Shown here: positions 18,101 through 26,001 of the stretch, piece after piece
Position numbering within the stretch: the first letter of the stretch is position 1
Layout: each line of letters opens with the position of its first letter
NCBI RefSeq assembly: GCF_016917355.1
Contig: NZ_CP070304.1
Span: forward strand, 930,001-994,000
Reading direction: 5' to 3'
DNA: 64,000 nt
Source: Glaciimonas sp. PAMC28666
GTDB taxonomy: Bacteria; Pseudomonadota; Gammaproteobacteria; Burkholderiales; Burkholderiaceae_D
Notes under the pieces: generated by a model
The model's database searches: none
The model's input: the letters and a program-made list of their open reading frames with translations, nothing else
Told to the model about the DNA's origin: nothing
Made by a program: the position numbers and the translations under genes

Positions 18101-20891
18101 CCACGCCGGTATTATTGCCGGTATTATTAAAATCCTGGGTCGCAAAAATGGTCGCAGCGCCGGAAGTTTCAAGGACATTGCTGTTGTTAATCCCGCCATT
18201 TTGCGCGATCAGCGTCAACAGCCCGGTACCTTGCATTGTTGCGCCGCCCGTATTACTGATGTTGGCGTTCTGAGCGATCAGGGTCACGTCGCCATTGGCG
18301 GTGATGCGCCCACTATTGGTATTGGCTACGGCATCCTGGATGCCATTCCCCCCACCGGCACTCACATTGACATTACCTGTCTGAACGTTCCCATTGGCAT
18401 CGGGACCACCCGCCTGCACTAAAGCATTATCATTGACCACATTCGCTGTGGTCAGTGTCACCTGGCGCACCCCCTGGATTGCCGCGAGGCTATCATTGAG
18501 AATACTGCCAGTCGCATTCATGGCCACGGTATTGCCACTGACGATGCCTGCTGCGCTGTTATGGATGCTGGTACCCGCTTGCAGAGTCAGCGCACCGGCG
18601 TCGGACACTATTTGCGAACCCGCATTCGTGATTCCCGCGGTAGTGACCACATTCAAGCCAGCGGTTGCTTCCACCTCTGCGCCGGCCGTATTGACCAGAT
18701 TCTGCGCTGACAGATTCAACGTCGCTCCGTACACATAGGCACTGCTACCGACCCCGGTATTGTTACCGGTATTATTAAAATCTTTGGTTGCCGATAGGGT
18801 CGCCGCGCCGGACGCAAGAAGCTGCCCGCTATTGTCAATACTCGTGGTCTGAATCAGCATATCGTTGGAAGAGGAAATTGCCGCATTAGCCGCATTGCTC
18901 AGTGCGGTCGCAGTTAACGTCAAATTACCGTTGAGTGCGCCAATCGTATGCGTGTTCGTCACGTTTTTGGCGGAAATGCTCATCGCACCATAGGTCAGCA
19001 TATTACCGGTATTGGAGGCGGCAGTACCTGATCCCATATAGTTAGCCAAATCGCCGCTCATGGTATAGGTCGCAGTACCCTCTGTGGACGTATTCCCACT
19101 GATGATACTTCCATAGTTAGTCAAGCCATCAAGTGTCACCGTCAGGTTAGTCAAGGCATTGATGGTCCCTGTATCGCTCATCAGCAAGTTGGCTACGCCT
19201 CCACCGGAAGAAACGATATTGACCTTGTCGCCATTGAGGGCACCGGCGTTGGTAGCTGTACCACCTAACGATACATTCAGGTTGCCGCCCGCGGTAATAC
19301 TGCTTGCCCCCTCATTGACTAACGTCGTTGTGGTGAGGTTAACATCGGTCGCGGCAAAGATCGAAAGAGCATTATCGAGGCTCGAAGACGTGATACTCAC
19401 AGCGCCATTCGCAGCGTTAATCGCTCCGGTATTCTTGACTGCGACACCGGCCGCGATCTGCACATTGGTACCCGCCGAAATGATGCCTCCAAGATTTGAT
19501 ACGCCGCGTGACGCCTGGATCGATACGCCGCTACCGGAAACCACACCACCGGTTGCACTGATGCTGCCACCCACCACCGGATCGCCATTCGCATTCAGTA
19601 CCACAAGAACACCGTCACGCATTACAGGCGAAGCCCCGGGAATGATGCTGCCATCAGCATTGAGTACGTTGAGCTTTCCGGTAATGGAGACATCACCCTG
19701 GCTCACTATGCTGACCGCATTGTCAGCTTGCGTGCTGGTACCGGTTAACACCGCATCGTTGAACGTGACGTCCTGCGCGGTCAGCGCAACTGTCGAGCCA
19801 GTCGCATTATTATTGAAAATGGCTGCTTTGGTCGCAGTCACGGTCAGTGCCCCTCCAGCCAGCAGACCGTCGTTTTTTCTACCCAATCCCGCTGTCACCG
19901 CTTGTCCCGACAATACTAGGTTGGAACCTGCATGTACCTGCGCTACCACCAGGTCACCATTGGCGCTCATCTGAATATCATTTTCACTAGTGATTAACCC
20001 GCTTTGTCTTACCCCGGCCCCCGCTTCGGTGCTCACCAGCAGCACATTATTGCCGTACATCGAACCCGCATCCGTACCGGAAATGCCGGCAAGCGGCGCA
20101 GCTGATGCACCCGGACTCTGGGCGATATACTTGCCCGTGTTCGCATCGTATTGATTGGTCCCGGCAATCAGTTTCAGATCCGCTTTTCCAGTGCTGTCGG
20201 TGATAGGACCGCTCACGGTAATACTGCGCGCGATCAGCGCCAGGTAATCCAGACCGGTGGTGTTGATCCCTTGCGTGCCCACTGTCAATGCGCCGCCGCT
20301 GACGTTCAATATCGGCTTGGCACCACTAACGTCGCTCGGTTGCCCGGTACTAAAGGTGGCGCTCGATATATTGACTGTCGATACGCCATTGAGACTCAGA
20401 CCAGCTGGACTCGATACAAACAAATCCAACGGTTGACCAAAACTCTCCACCGTCCCCGCTATCGCGGCAGCGGTCGATCCCACATTCTGCAGTAATACGG
20501 CACTCGACGAGGAAGTGATATTCGGGTTCTTCATCACCTGCCCCCCTGTTTTTGAGATGGCGTTGACCAGACTGTTATTAATGATGACGCCGTTGGTCAC
20601 ATCCATTTTACTAAACTGATTAACCGACAGACCACCGGCATTGGCCTGGGTGATATTGACTACCGGCTGGCCGTTTTGAGAAGCGGTGACCGTCGGGCCA
20701 CTCACCCCCGTGGTCGGTGTCAATGTCGTGGACCAACCGAGCATGGGCAGCAGCGTCGTGATCGCAATCACCTTGGCCATGACACTGGCAGTCTCGCCAG
20801 ACGATTTGCCGCTGATCGTGCAATTTTCACCAACCGGCACCAGGCACTTTTGATGACGACTCCACACAAGTTTGAATGTATTTTTATTCAT
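9138..20891 (-). CDS. fhaB: FhaB-like TPS exoprotein, copy 2 (3917 aa)
   Basis: A complete giant adhesin exported by two-partner secretion and expected at the cell surface or released. The order is: extended signal peptide region (1-22), hydrophobic signal segment to about residue 60, TPS secretion domain (about 70-300, NPN motif near 122), and haemagglutinin-type beta-helix repeats to about 2100 with near-identical 104-residue units around 1260-1570. A Fil_haemagg_2-like region follows (about 2400-3200), then a proline-rich repeat tract with LIETKAPVEP-type units (about 3240-3400). The last part is a 35-residue repeat tract with coiled-coil character (about 3530-3840) and a short tail ending NAAAR. 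No VENN motif or recognisable toxin tip was seen, so adhesin fits better than contact-dependent inhibition toxin. AAGGGAA precedes the start. The TpsB gene lies about 540 bp upstream. Confidence 0.93.
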   Translation of the reverse strand: MNKNTFKLVWSRHQKCLVPVGENCTISGKSSGETASVMAKVIAITTLLPMLGWSTTLTPTTGVSGPTVTASQNGQPVVNITQANAGGLSVNQFSKMDVTNGVIINNSLVNAISKTGGQVMKNPNITSSSSAVLLQNVGSTAAAIAGTVESFGQPLDLFVSSPAGLSLNGVSTVNISSATFSTGQPSDVSGAKPILNVSGGALTVGTQGINTTGLDYLALIARSITVSGPITDSTGKADLKLIAGTNQYDANTGKYIAQSPGASAAPLAGISGTDAGSMYGNNVLLVSTEAGAGVRQSGLITSENDIQMSANGDLVVAQVHAGSNLVLSGQAVTAGLGRKNDGLLAGGALTVTATKAAIFNNNATGSTVALTAQDVTFNDAVLTGTSTQADNAVSIVSQGDVSITGKLNVLNADGSIIPGASPVMRDGVLVVLNANGDPVVGGSISATGGVVSGSGVSIQASRGVSNLGGIISAGTNVQIAAGVAVKNTGAINAANGAVSITSSSLDNALSIFAATDVNLTTTTLVNEGASSITAGGNLNVSLGGTATNAGALNGDKVNIVSSGGGVANLLMSDTGTINALTNLTVTLDGLTNYGSIISGNTSTEGTATYTMSGDLANYMGSGTAASNTGNMLTYGAMSISAKNVTNTHTIGALNGNLTLTATALSNAANAAISSSNDMLIQTTSIDNSGQLLASGAATLSATKDFNNTGNNTGVGSSAYVYGATLNLSAQNLVNTAGAEVEATAGLNVVTTAGITNAGSQIVSDAGALTLQAGTSIHNSAAGIVSGNTVAMNATGSILNDSLAAIQGVRQVTLTTANVVNDNALVQAGGPDANGNVQTGNVNVSAGGGNGIQDAVANTNSGRITANGDVTLIAQNANISNTGGATMQGTGLLTLIAQNGGINNSNVLETSGAATIFATQDFNNTGNNTGVGNSAYVYGTTVNVSAQNVTNTGGGEVEAQGAVNVTTTAAITNTAAQIISDSAGLTLQAGTSVHNSTNGLLSGNTAVAITSGSTLTNDSGAKIQGIGQLTLTAANVVNDSATLQAGGTDANGVVQLANLTVTTNGPSASANAVANTGSGSITASGDMKISAQNADITNGSSATIQGGGLLTLTAQNGNMNNSGQLQAGKAATISAGQNVNNTGNNSGMGKSAYVYGTTVNVSAQNVSNTGGAGIEASGAVNVTTTAAITNTAAQIISDSAGLTLQAGTSVHNSTNGLLSGNTAVAITSGSTLTNDSGAKIQGIGQLTLTAANVVNDSATLQAGGTDANGVVQLANLTVIASGADGTQSALTNSNAGILNANGDVTLTAQRGSIANTGNAQIQGGGQLTLTANNGSIANTTGATMQGITAVSLSASTVVNDGATIQAGGKDAKGAVQVGNLTVIASGADGTQSALTNTNAGILNANGDVTLTAQRGSIANTGKAQIQGGGQLMLTANNGSIANTTGATMQGITAVSLSASTVVNDGATIQAGGADATGVVQVGNLTVIASGTDGTQSALTNSNAGVLNANGDVTLTAQRGSIANTGNAQIQGGGQLTLTANNGSIANTTGATMQGITAVSLSASTVVNDGATIQAGGADATGVVQVANLTVSASGVDGALSAVENTNAGVIIATGALTLAAQNGSISNLKSAGMQGIKAVSLSAVTVVNDGATIQAGGVDATGMVQVGDMTINASGVDGTQSVLSNTNAGMISASGDLSLNASKGSISNLNGATIQGTTAELVAGVAITNDNATLSATDSVTATAATVSNTGSKGTIAANMIRVDAKTLTNAAAINATDTVLMNTTSFTNTATGTIKAGNEWTVNTDNYSNVAPVGAESSQNNATVTFKGGEDVDLTNLNILPIADTLLTLNAHKVTVDIVVANPGGIQVNAGGAVVNNQALESGITLGITAAGDVTNNANGLLWGIKDVKIQTPGTLENSATGTIQAGGDLIVDANVLNNNSTESGSYAVGSTGNASGSKVHNFTFGQVAYSVELNDIKTLVSTLTLVQGVLQADGNIILNEGAQKGKSGTLNNSGNILAGGSVQINGNINNLSKPLNLTLLDLLKIPTSIKLSAGQEDAFGNLVADTYQPRFTSVYDMLNFLLTGSQTHTIWAAYKADSAEFMHALSQATGNGTLTSILNTALGADWNAQDYNTLRSRWATTVLNATTLPGQEFLPAQQVTINAGGNIVLDAGSGAVNNGDGAAQHMMQSSTATIGPKNLPTTTGALTAPTNQVATVTGALTASINHVALTQSLSPFDSSDVSSGDTHIASSASAYISKGNVRVYTIENLQAFLGNTHTYTVNALPTYLLGKSAPLVALGAKVSVASVAPLIFPVYSTSFAYVDQTQYYGTAYFFASVGYNPGVQVATAFDNYTTTQDISRLVRSKLSQTETLSGAALVENLMDNAGTVAGPLGLTVGVAPTAAQLKGLTENIVWYVSEMLDNQSVLIPEVYLSQAAVDAENAASSTGGATLSAQGVISLSANANGITNVNGSIHAGNGVMLQSAGNITNIADGGINGGITSNKGVSLKALGNITNAGASIVGHDVSLRAGGQITDTAQVGYDAKGKVAIVNKGTISADSTAGTLNMHAGNGIALTAANLSGNNINIDAGVGKVETKTLNIVSSSYTSEHKQGTGYNVNNTDTESQSNAAGTTITAGKTGTLNMTGQGITLTGGTYTGGNAVIDAKDGNLVIAASQDYGYENKTASSIGFVASAQAGVGDASASAAYSTIPGVGGTTSASMNDGTNKSAPVGTTNAQGSLGNASDGMEIKNSTDTMSQMTNHNATLSFGNSITLKSTNTVDIGGADLTSDADTGSINITAGNVASTKYVDTMSATHEDSSFTFGNNDEQHSSIKKLADDMMELGQKMKSGQTKDAGTGALEAGTVAGDATNMVFGDTYGASANLKVGYEQTTSSNSTTQENTTNLNAGKITITSTKGNIDLNGVQSKSNDLALDSAGDVNITAAKGTSTSHSDDFNISANVTGSLSTNAVTGSAGVGATVGVAGGDSKTDTSGQTYTNSNLLSKNVSITAKNDLNLTGANVKGDSVALKVGGNTTITSVQDVADSTTTGWSANLSGGASIGDHGLMPMGSVGASGTHSWDNSSTTKQQSGIEATQTLNANLAGNVNLSGAHLVSDTGNGQVTVGGKVTATKLVDTVDKDGNGGGGQIGMAADGIPSGDVSYTKDDQIHHSEVQNATIGVTNLTVGGVKITDANKGTLNTDATKLSVVTDDRHIAGSTMDISAGAAPSKKPKDPVDPIRPPPVPHVKVPVELTVPIPPKLIQKELIETNAPVEPKLTQKDLIETKAPVEPPKLTQKDLIETKAPIEPTLTPKELIETKAPVVPPELTLTKLIDTKAPVPPTLTQKKLVETRAPIAPPELTLTKVIETKVAIKPPELTLTKVIETKVPVKPEIPVLKKSGPVPDVPVKPVEPPQLKSPDSGAIVSVDTVVYDKLKTVMTKINRADDQELAAGIKVEPIDYMDQTTGTIATIPKQTVHSIKEFTKLYENKSFVANSVSVADSVQTVGLNFKVVGQGRGAGITSSTVVKSMLTEGGKKVEKAQNDYKQDMKTYNKAFADHSQAKETNSNIDTANTKATTAYKEATATYDKAVNDNKQATAKNVEIIAANTKATAAHKEATATYDKAVSDNKQVTAKNVETKTANTKAQADHDEATATYNKALTAHNEATTKNVETTTANTKAQADHDEATATYNKALTAHNEATAKNVETTTANTKAQADHDEATATYDKALTAHNEATAKNVETNTSNSKAQADHDEATATYDKALIAHNEATAKNVETTTANTKAQADHDEATATYDKALTAHNEATAKNVETTTANTKAQADHDEATATYDKALTAHNEATAKNAEITTANAAAEVTHKESLKTYTKALDTYDKRVNDIAQAKQKNVEITDTNKKAADDHADTVAKNQKIRDDNAAAR
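9371..10240 (-). repeat. 105-bp (35-aa) tandem repeats at the exoprotein C-terminus
   Basis: The landmark gcctcattatgagcg recurs at 9376, 9481, 9586 (one-base variant), 9691, 9796 and 9901, exactly 105 bp apart, followed by about three degenerate units to about 10240. Each unit encodes 35 residues with the core ATYDKALTAHNEATAKNVET. Thirty-five is five heptads, and alanines with charged residues dominate, so a long coiled-coil rod is likely. Near-identity of the first six units suggests recent amplification. Confidence 0.9.
10700..11165 (-). repeat. Proline-rich 17-18-residue repeats in the exoprotein
   Basis: About nine consecutive variants of a unit like LTQKDLIETKAPVEPP are encoded here, with both PPELTLTKVIETK and PPTLTQKKLVETR types. 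They form an extended linker between the beta-helical shaft and the coiled-coil tail. FhaB proteins also carry a proline-rich region near the C-terminus, so the position fits; the exact role here is inferred. Confidence 0.8.
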
Positions 20892-20946
20892 ATTTATATT
20901 CCCTTATGCAACAAAGTAGTCACAAATTAAATGTGCCCGAAGGCTA
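12529..20946. repeat. Long direct duplication, second arm (first arm 1-8316)
   Basis: Position 1 aligns with 12529 and position 8316 with about 20946. The offset changes from 12528 to 12531, 12150, 12645 and 12630 along the alignment because of in-frame indels. Identity is near complete over 1-2050, 2240-5650 and 7385-8316 outside indels. About 2060-2230 (14590-14760) and 6105-7380 (18750-20020) are diverged. The right breakpoint is about 55 bp before the start codons; the left breakpoint is outside the window. Confidence 0.9.
16180..17110 (-). repeat. 312-bp (104-aa) tandem repeats in exoprotein copy 2
   Basis: The same repeat as at 3645-4965 in copy 1. The landmark recurs at 16192, 16504 and 16816 at 312-bp spacing, giving three near-identical units instead of four. 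The array explains a 381-bp length difference between the two paralogues. Confidence 0.88.
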
Positions 20947-21429
20947 ATTTTTCTAAATAAATGGCTCTTGACTGCCTTAACCAGACGTACAAGCAACCTG
21001 TAATGTGTCAAGCGCTAGCTCCCATCAAACGGAGGAGAAGACGATAAGTCGCACTTTATTCGACAAAGTTGATACACCATCCAACGCATATTTCTTGCCA
21101 AAAATATACGTGAGAAAAAAGCTTCTTTATATGACTGAAATAAAAAAAAATGTGAATATAATGCCTACAATATGGAATTAAAAACTTCACACGAAAAGAA
21201 ATGCAAGAGCACAAATGGAGCGAACTGGAACTAAGTTGACAAGGTCGTAGATCACGCTACAAAACGTGACTTCGAGCCATATAGAAGTGTAAAAAGAAAG
21301 ATGCAATGTGGCTTAGTCGATAGATACCGTTCACGCCATGCATTGATGAAGCCCTTGCAAGGCAATCACCCATTTTGGATAGACAATTTAGTACAGCTTG
21401 ACCATCCTGCTGCGACACACCCTAAACCA
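20947..21429. other. Intergenic region between tpsB and exoprotein copy 2
   Basis: No gene is supported in this ~480-bp, AT-rich stretch. It presumably carries the promoter of exoprotein copy 2. It contains the 17-bp motif at 21094-21110 that also occurs upstream of copy 1, and an A-run near 21141-21152. Confidence 0.55.
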
Positions 21430-23190
21430 TCAGGTGGAAAAATTTGCAATGAGATGAACGACATTATTTTGGGAAATGCCCGGCTGACTTGTGCCGGGTG
21501 TACAAAGGGGACGCCCAATGACAAATAAAATCGAATTATTCCCATACGCCGCAGTGACGCCAACAGCGGCACCAAGAAGCCGTTCTGACTGCCTAAGCTT
21601 TTCAGCATCTTTTAAAATCGCGAAATCGATACCGATAAAAGGACTTAATGTCAAATTAATCGCTTCAAACTGCACAGGACGCGTCATTGTGTTGGATAGA
21701 TATAAACCATTGTCGGCCGAATACGGCGTGCCGTAATAAGCTCTGACCGTGTAGGCGTTACCGACAGAAAATTTGTAGGCGGGTATCAACCCTGTTGGTG
21801 AATACTGGCCGCCAAACTTGAGTTGGTAATTCAAATTTTGGGAGGCAATCGTTAAATCGCGTGACCACGCACCATTGAGAGTAAAACGATTAATTGGCTT
21901 CTTATTGTCATTGCCGTCCATAGAAGCATCCAACGAACTCGGCCAAGTCAAGCCACGATCAAATTCGGTATTGCTAAAAATTGACCCCCCGAAAACGGAT
22001 GTGCTGTACTCCGCTCCTACACCTATATTTGTATATCTTCCGCTACTGGCAGTAAGCTTCTGTCCTGCCAAATAATTGTTGATTTTTTTTGTTTCCATAT
22101 TCGCATACAGAACCAGCTTGCTGCTTGCGGAACGATTAGCAATAGTATCTATTCGCGCGCCCCAAGTATTCTGGATGCCACTAGAAAGATAGTCACCATA
22201 AAGGGCATGCAATAATCTTTTATTGTTACTATTGTTATATTTAATACCAAAAGAAAAAGCCCCGACGGGAACGTGATAGTCCATACCGTATCCGACTAAT
22301 GCGTTATTTGTTGGGTCACTGTACACACGATCGGTGAGGGAAAGTTTTAGTGAATCGTTGAGGCCTGTTAAATTATAAAAGGAGGCATCAATCTCGCTGC
22401 CGTCGCGCCCACTATTATCGGTTCCCGCACCTTCGTTATCGGAGGAAAATGCAAACTTCGGTGAATTTATATCAGCGAAGTGCACGTCCAGAAATGAGCT
22501 ACCGAGTTCTTTCCCAGCTACTACTTTAACGGTTGCCTTGCCGTCGCCCCCCGCGCCCAGATTTTCGATGGCTTGGTCGACATCTTTAATATTTAAAATT
22601 TTCCCGACAACACCAGGCAACGCAGCGTTTAGACGCAACCGTTGATGCCAGTTCGCCGGTGCATTGCCATCGACTAGCCAGTCGGCAATACGTCCCCAAC
22701 GGAGCGAAAGTTTTAAAGTACCAGTGCGAAGATCACTTTGATCCACGGTTACGTAGGTAGTGACGTACCCCAACCCAAACACCAGGTTGGTTAAGTCTTT
22801 GACTAAGGAAAATATTTGGCTTTTATCCAAATTCTTTCCTTCATATTTTTCTAATATCGGACGGCTGTTGATTGAGGGCGAATTTGGTCCGCTGTTCAAT
22901 TTAATGGTGGAAACAAAGAACGATTCTGTAGTACTTACTTTGGCAACAGGCAACTTTTCGTCAATTGAGATATTTTTATCTTGTTCCTGGTCTTGCTCTT
23001 GTTTATGAATTTCTGTGTTGATGTGAGATTGTATGTTTTTTTGATTTTGAATCTCGGCGGCACGATCCAGATCAGTTTGACAGAAAGCGGGTATGGCATA
23101 ATTTAACAAGCATAAAAATAGCGCTAACTTGCTGCTACCTTCTTGTGCTGATTGCAATATATTGCGATGTAACGGTTTATTGTCCAACAT
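21430..23190 (-). CDS. fhaC: TpsB outer-membrane transporter, FhaC/ShlB family
   Basis: This Omp85-type two-partner secretion pore should export the FhaB-like proteins encoded just downstream. I chose the second ATG (23188-23190): GAGG sits six bases before it but touches the first ATG (23196). The order is an N-terminal signal segment ending near AFCQ, a Q/E/D-rich linker, a POTRA region (about 90-165), a TpsB-specific second POTRA (about 170-245), and a 16-strand barrel with the usual late ...VIGRPL... strand. The loop-6 motif, normally VRGY/VRGF, reads VRAY (in AYTVRAYYGTPYSADNG), a noteworthy change of the glycine. The protein ends NNVVHLIANFST, with F near the C-terminus as expected for a barrel. 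Length is normal for the family. It is the only tpsB in the window, with two exoprotein genes next to it. Confidence 0.9.
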   Translation of the reverse strand: MLDNKPLHRNILQSAQEGSSKLALFLCLLNYAIPAFCQTDLDRAAEIQNQKNIQSHINTEIHKQEQDQEQDKNISIDEKLPVAKVSTTESFFVSTIKLNSGPNSPSINSRPILEKYEGKNLDKSQIFSLVKDLTNLVFGLGYVTTYVTVDQSDLRTGTLKLSLRWGRIADWLVDGNAPANWHQRLRLNAALPGVVGKILNIKDVDQAIENLGAGGDGKATVKVVAGKELGSSFLDVHFADINSPKFAFSSDNEGAGTDNSGRDGSEIDASFYNLTGLNDSLKLSLTDRVYSDPTNNALVGYGMDYHVPVGAFSFGIKYNNSNNKRLLHALYGDYLSSGIQNTWGARIDTIANRSASSKLVLYANMETKKINNYLAGQKLTASSGRYTNIGVGAEYSTSVFGGSIFSNTEFDRGLTWPSSLDASMDGNDNKKPINRFTLNGAWSRDLTIASQNLNYQLKFGGQYSPTGLIPAYKFSVGNAYTVRAYYGTPYSADNGLYLSNTMTRPVQFEAINLTLSPFIGIDFAILKDAEKLRQSERLLGAAVGVTAAYGNNSILFVIGRPLCTPGTSQPGISQNNVVHLIANFST

Positions 23191-23403
23191 GAACATCCTC
23201 GGAAATTAGTGTTCGTAAAATTTTTACTACATACTTTTGAGACGTCTTAACTGGAATGACGAACAAAGACCCAGCAAAAAAACCTCATGAGAGATTTTTG
23301 AGGACATCCACTTAGACGCTGATCAGAATCACTTCGCCGCGTTTGAGCAAAAATTTCAAAAAACTTGAAAAAATGTCTGTTTACCGTCGACCACAATACA
23401 ACG

Positions 23404-23924
23404 TCAAAAATTCTTGGTTCCCTGGAGAAAAACAAAACTGGTGAGCTGCCGCCCTTTACCGGACTTAATATAAGGCCCATAAAGAACATTAAAACCGAAG
23501 CCCATGCGACGCTCTTTAAGGTGAAAAATCGGTAAGGGGGCTACCACCAATTTCCTATGCCCCCATTCCAAGGTTCGCCATATCCCAAAGAAACCGATAC
23601 CCATTGCAGCTCAGACTAGCGGTGTGTGGATCAGCTCTTTAAATTCGACTACCTCCTACGTAAACACCGTTCACCCCCGGTGAATCTCAGGCTGTCTGCC
23701 GTATAGGCATGCGACCATTTGGACTCCACGTCTCTTTCTTGATATTGCACGCCGAGGCCCCAATCAGCTTGATGCCACTTATGTCCCAACGCAAGAGGAT
23801 GTTCGAAGTGGTGCATATGCCCAAAGACTTCAATAGCACAAGGGCTTTCTACAAGTGCTTCCTCGCTTGCCGATGCAGAGGCAGCTAAAATTGCCAGGCT
23901 CAGCGATAATATAAATTTATTCAT
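23404..23924 (-). pseudogene. Broken gene for a small secreted or outer-membrane protein
   Basis: The first part reads MNKFILSLSLAILAASASA (a typical signal peptide), then a segment ending KWSHAYTADSLR, and stops at 23649 after an apparent frameshift. Fragments continuing the same kind of protein are found in other frames: GVYVGGSRI, then after a stop MGIGFFGIWRTLEWGHRKLV...APLPIFHL...GFGFNVLYGP, ending near 23404. The pieces look like the alternating strands of a small beta-barrel or a PagP-like protein, but I cannot name the family. At least two frameshifts and an in-frame stop make it a likely pseudogene. Confidence 0.45.
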
Positions 23925-24630
23925 TCGTCGCTATAGCAATCTGATTGAGGCAAAAAACTTACGACTGCAGCCGCAATGCTTGCCATCATTAATCTGCACT
24001 TCCAGCCCATCAATCCTTTTCGGATCAATCACGGAAATTGTTAGTAACCTTGTTCAATAGCGTTCGCTGCACAGTCCTGAATAACTTCTTCTCGATGCCA
24101 TAAGTTTCCTCATCAAACTTTGCATGCGTGCAAACGCCCATCGCTGCTAGCAACCAACGCGTCAATGATAAAGAGCTAATTCAGCCAGCGATCATGGAGT
24201 ACACCTCGAGTTCAACGACCCGCGTCCCTACCAACGGAAGCAATGCGCCGTGAATGCACCGCTTCCGATCAGTTCTTCGATGTAAAAAACCACATCGACA
24301 GGCCTGGAGCAGGGTGCGCAGCGCAATTCGATCTCGGTAAAATCGTTTGTGACTTTTGATGAAATGGTACAAGCATGGAAGCGTAAGGCACACCGGCAAC
24401 AAGCACATGGCTTACCATCAGCCCCGAAAGGAAGCTTCCGTGCTGCCTCGGCAAAGTCACCGAAAATTCCTCGCAAATCTTCAGAATGAACAGCGACGCA
24501 ATATCCGGCTCCCTTACCGACACCACGAGCGATTACAAAATCGATATACAGCGTCGCCCAGTCTGATGTTGATTCGCAGGAATATCTTTCATGCTATGGC
24601 GAATCCGCTCGTCAAGATAGTTTTGCCTTA
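23925..24630. other. Gene-free decayed stretch
   Basis: Several short overlapping frames occur on both strands (24181-24631), but none has a recognisable domain or a good ribosome site. The segment lies between a broken gene and an IS3 remnant and is probably eroded sequence. Confidence 0.45.
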
Positions 24631-26001
24631 GTTTTAGCTATGGTCTTGACCCTGCATGTAGCTGATCGGCGCTGTCCCGTCTTGCTGAATTTCAGCCACC
24701 TGTGAATATGGGAATCATGCTGGCTGGTTCTTGCTCCGGTAAATTTCCCTGCGGTCCAACACTGATTGCTGCTAGCTCTTGTTTTGCCTGACGTGTTTCC
24801 TCGGTAGCCACGCTGCCATATTTATCGAGGATCATCACGCTACCGCCTTCACCACTTTCGTACACTACCACCGGCGTCTGATAGTTCATCGCCCGGCGTG
24901 GCCGCTCGCTATTGTAAAACGCGAAATACAGCGTCATTCCAGCATACAGATCACCCATCGTCGCGTAGCCGTTCAATTACACATCCCCGTACTTGACGTT
25001 GCGCCACAGGCGCTCGACAAAGATGTTATCCAATGCACGACCCCGCCCATCCATGCTGATGGCAATTCCTGCACGCTTTAAGACCCCGGTAAATGCCATG
25101 CTCATGAACTGCCTGCCCTGGTCGGTGTTGAAGATTTCAGGCTTGCAGTGATCGATCAAAACCTACTCCAGACAGTCCCCCCGGAATGACGCATCCATGC
25201 TTTTGCTGATACGCTAGCTCAGCACGCATCGCGAGTACCAGTTGAGGATCGTGACCGGATACGCAAAGCCCCGTGCCAGTCGGAAGTACGTAATATCTGT
25301 ACCCCAGACATGGTTAGGTCGCAGGATAGTCACGCCCCGTAGTAAATACGGATATATCTTGTGGCCGGGATGCTGAACTACTGCCGCGCCCGGGGCCATT
25401 TCGGCCAGTCCGAGCATGCGCATCAGCCGTTGTACATGCTTGCGATTTATCAACCAACTTGCCGTTTCAGAATCACCACCATCCGCCGGCTTCCATAAAA
25501 TGGATGCCGCGTGATCTCTTCATCAATGAGCCCACACAAGGTCAGCTCGCCATCGTCAAAGCACACCACTTCGCGGGGGCGATACACGGTCGCTTTTGCG
25601 ATAACGGCTTGCTCGCACTAACGCGATAACGTTATCTCGCCAGCACTCCCAAGCCATCCCAATCGCACCACACCGCTTACAGGCCTGACTTCTTTTAAGC
25701 CTATCCAATTTCATCTTGAGACGGCCAATTTCGCCATACAGCCGGTCTTCATCTTTACGCACAGCTTCGGCTTTGGGATCACGCTTGCCCTCAAATAAAG
25801 TACCAGCACGGACAAGGATCTCTTTCTTCGACTGGCTCTCCATCACCGGATCAACGCCATGCTGCTGAGCGATCTAATTGACCGCTTTAATGCCACGCAC
25901 CGCTTCAAGGCCGACCTTTTCCTTAAATTCAGCGCTGGGCACTTTCCGCTTCTTTATTTCCGCCATTCGCTAAAATCCTCTGCGAGGGCCATAGCTTAAA
26001 C
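24631..26001 (-). mobile_element. Degenerate IS3-family insertion sequence
   Basis: A remnant of about 1.37 kb bounded by imperfect inverted sequences (gttttagctatggtc at 24631-24645 and ggccatagcttaaac at 25987-26001). On the minus strand it carries orfA (MAEIKKRKVPSAEFKEKVGL..., from 25966) with an in-frame TAG at codon 31, and the helix-turn-helix partner segment EIGRLKMKLDRLK. OrfB pieces follow in several frames: HPFYGSRRM, the start of the integrase core RPNHVWGTDITYFRL, NTDQGRQFMSMAFTGVLK, and the end FAFYNSERPRRAMNYQTP. The DDE triad is recognisable (WGTDIT, NTDQG, DNIFVERLW), but several stops and frameshifts make it inactive. Confidence 0.85.
24692..25966 (-). pseudogene. IS3-family transposase orfAB remnants
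   Basis: The disrupted transposase genes of the IS3 remnant. Pieces are at 25556-25966 (orfA, stop at 25874-25876, then running into unrelated residues), 25214-25453 (orfB start of the integrase core), 24977-25159 (core middle) and 24692-24976 (C-terminus). The frame changes between pieces and there are stop codons at their borders. No functional transposase can be made from this DNA without suppression of multiple lesions. Confidence 0.85.

Noticed and set aside
9138-20891. Exoprotein copy 2 as a CdiA-type contact-dependent inhibition toxin
   Set aside because: No VENN motif, no C-terminal toxin domain and no small immunity gene after it; the tail is a coiled-coil repeat and the gene is closed by a terminator.
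24181-24631. Several overlapping small frames that could be a broken LysR-type or other gene
   Set aside because: Only vague resemblance (a segment like FTEIELRC...VDVVFYIEEL); not enough to assign a family.
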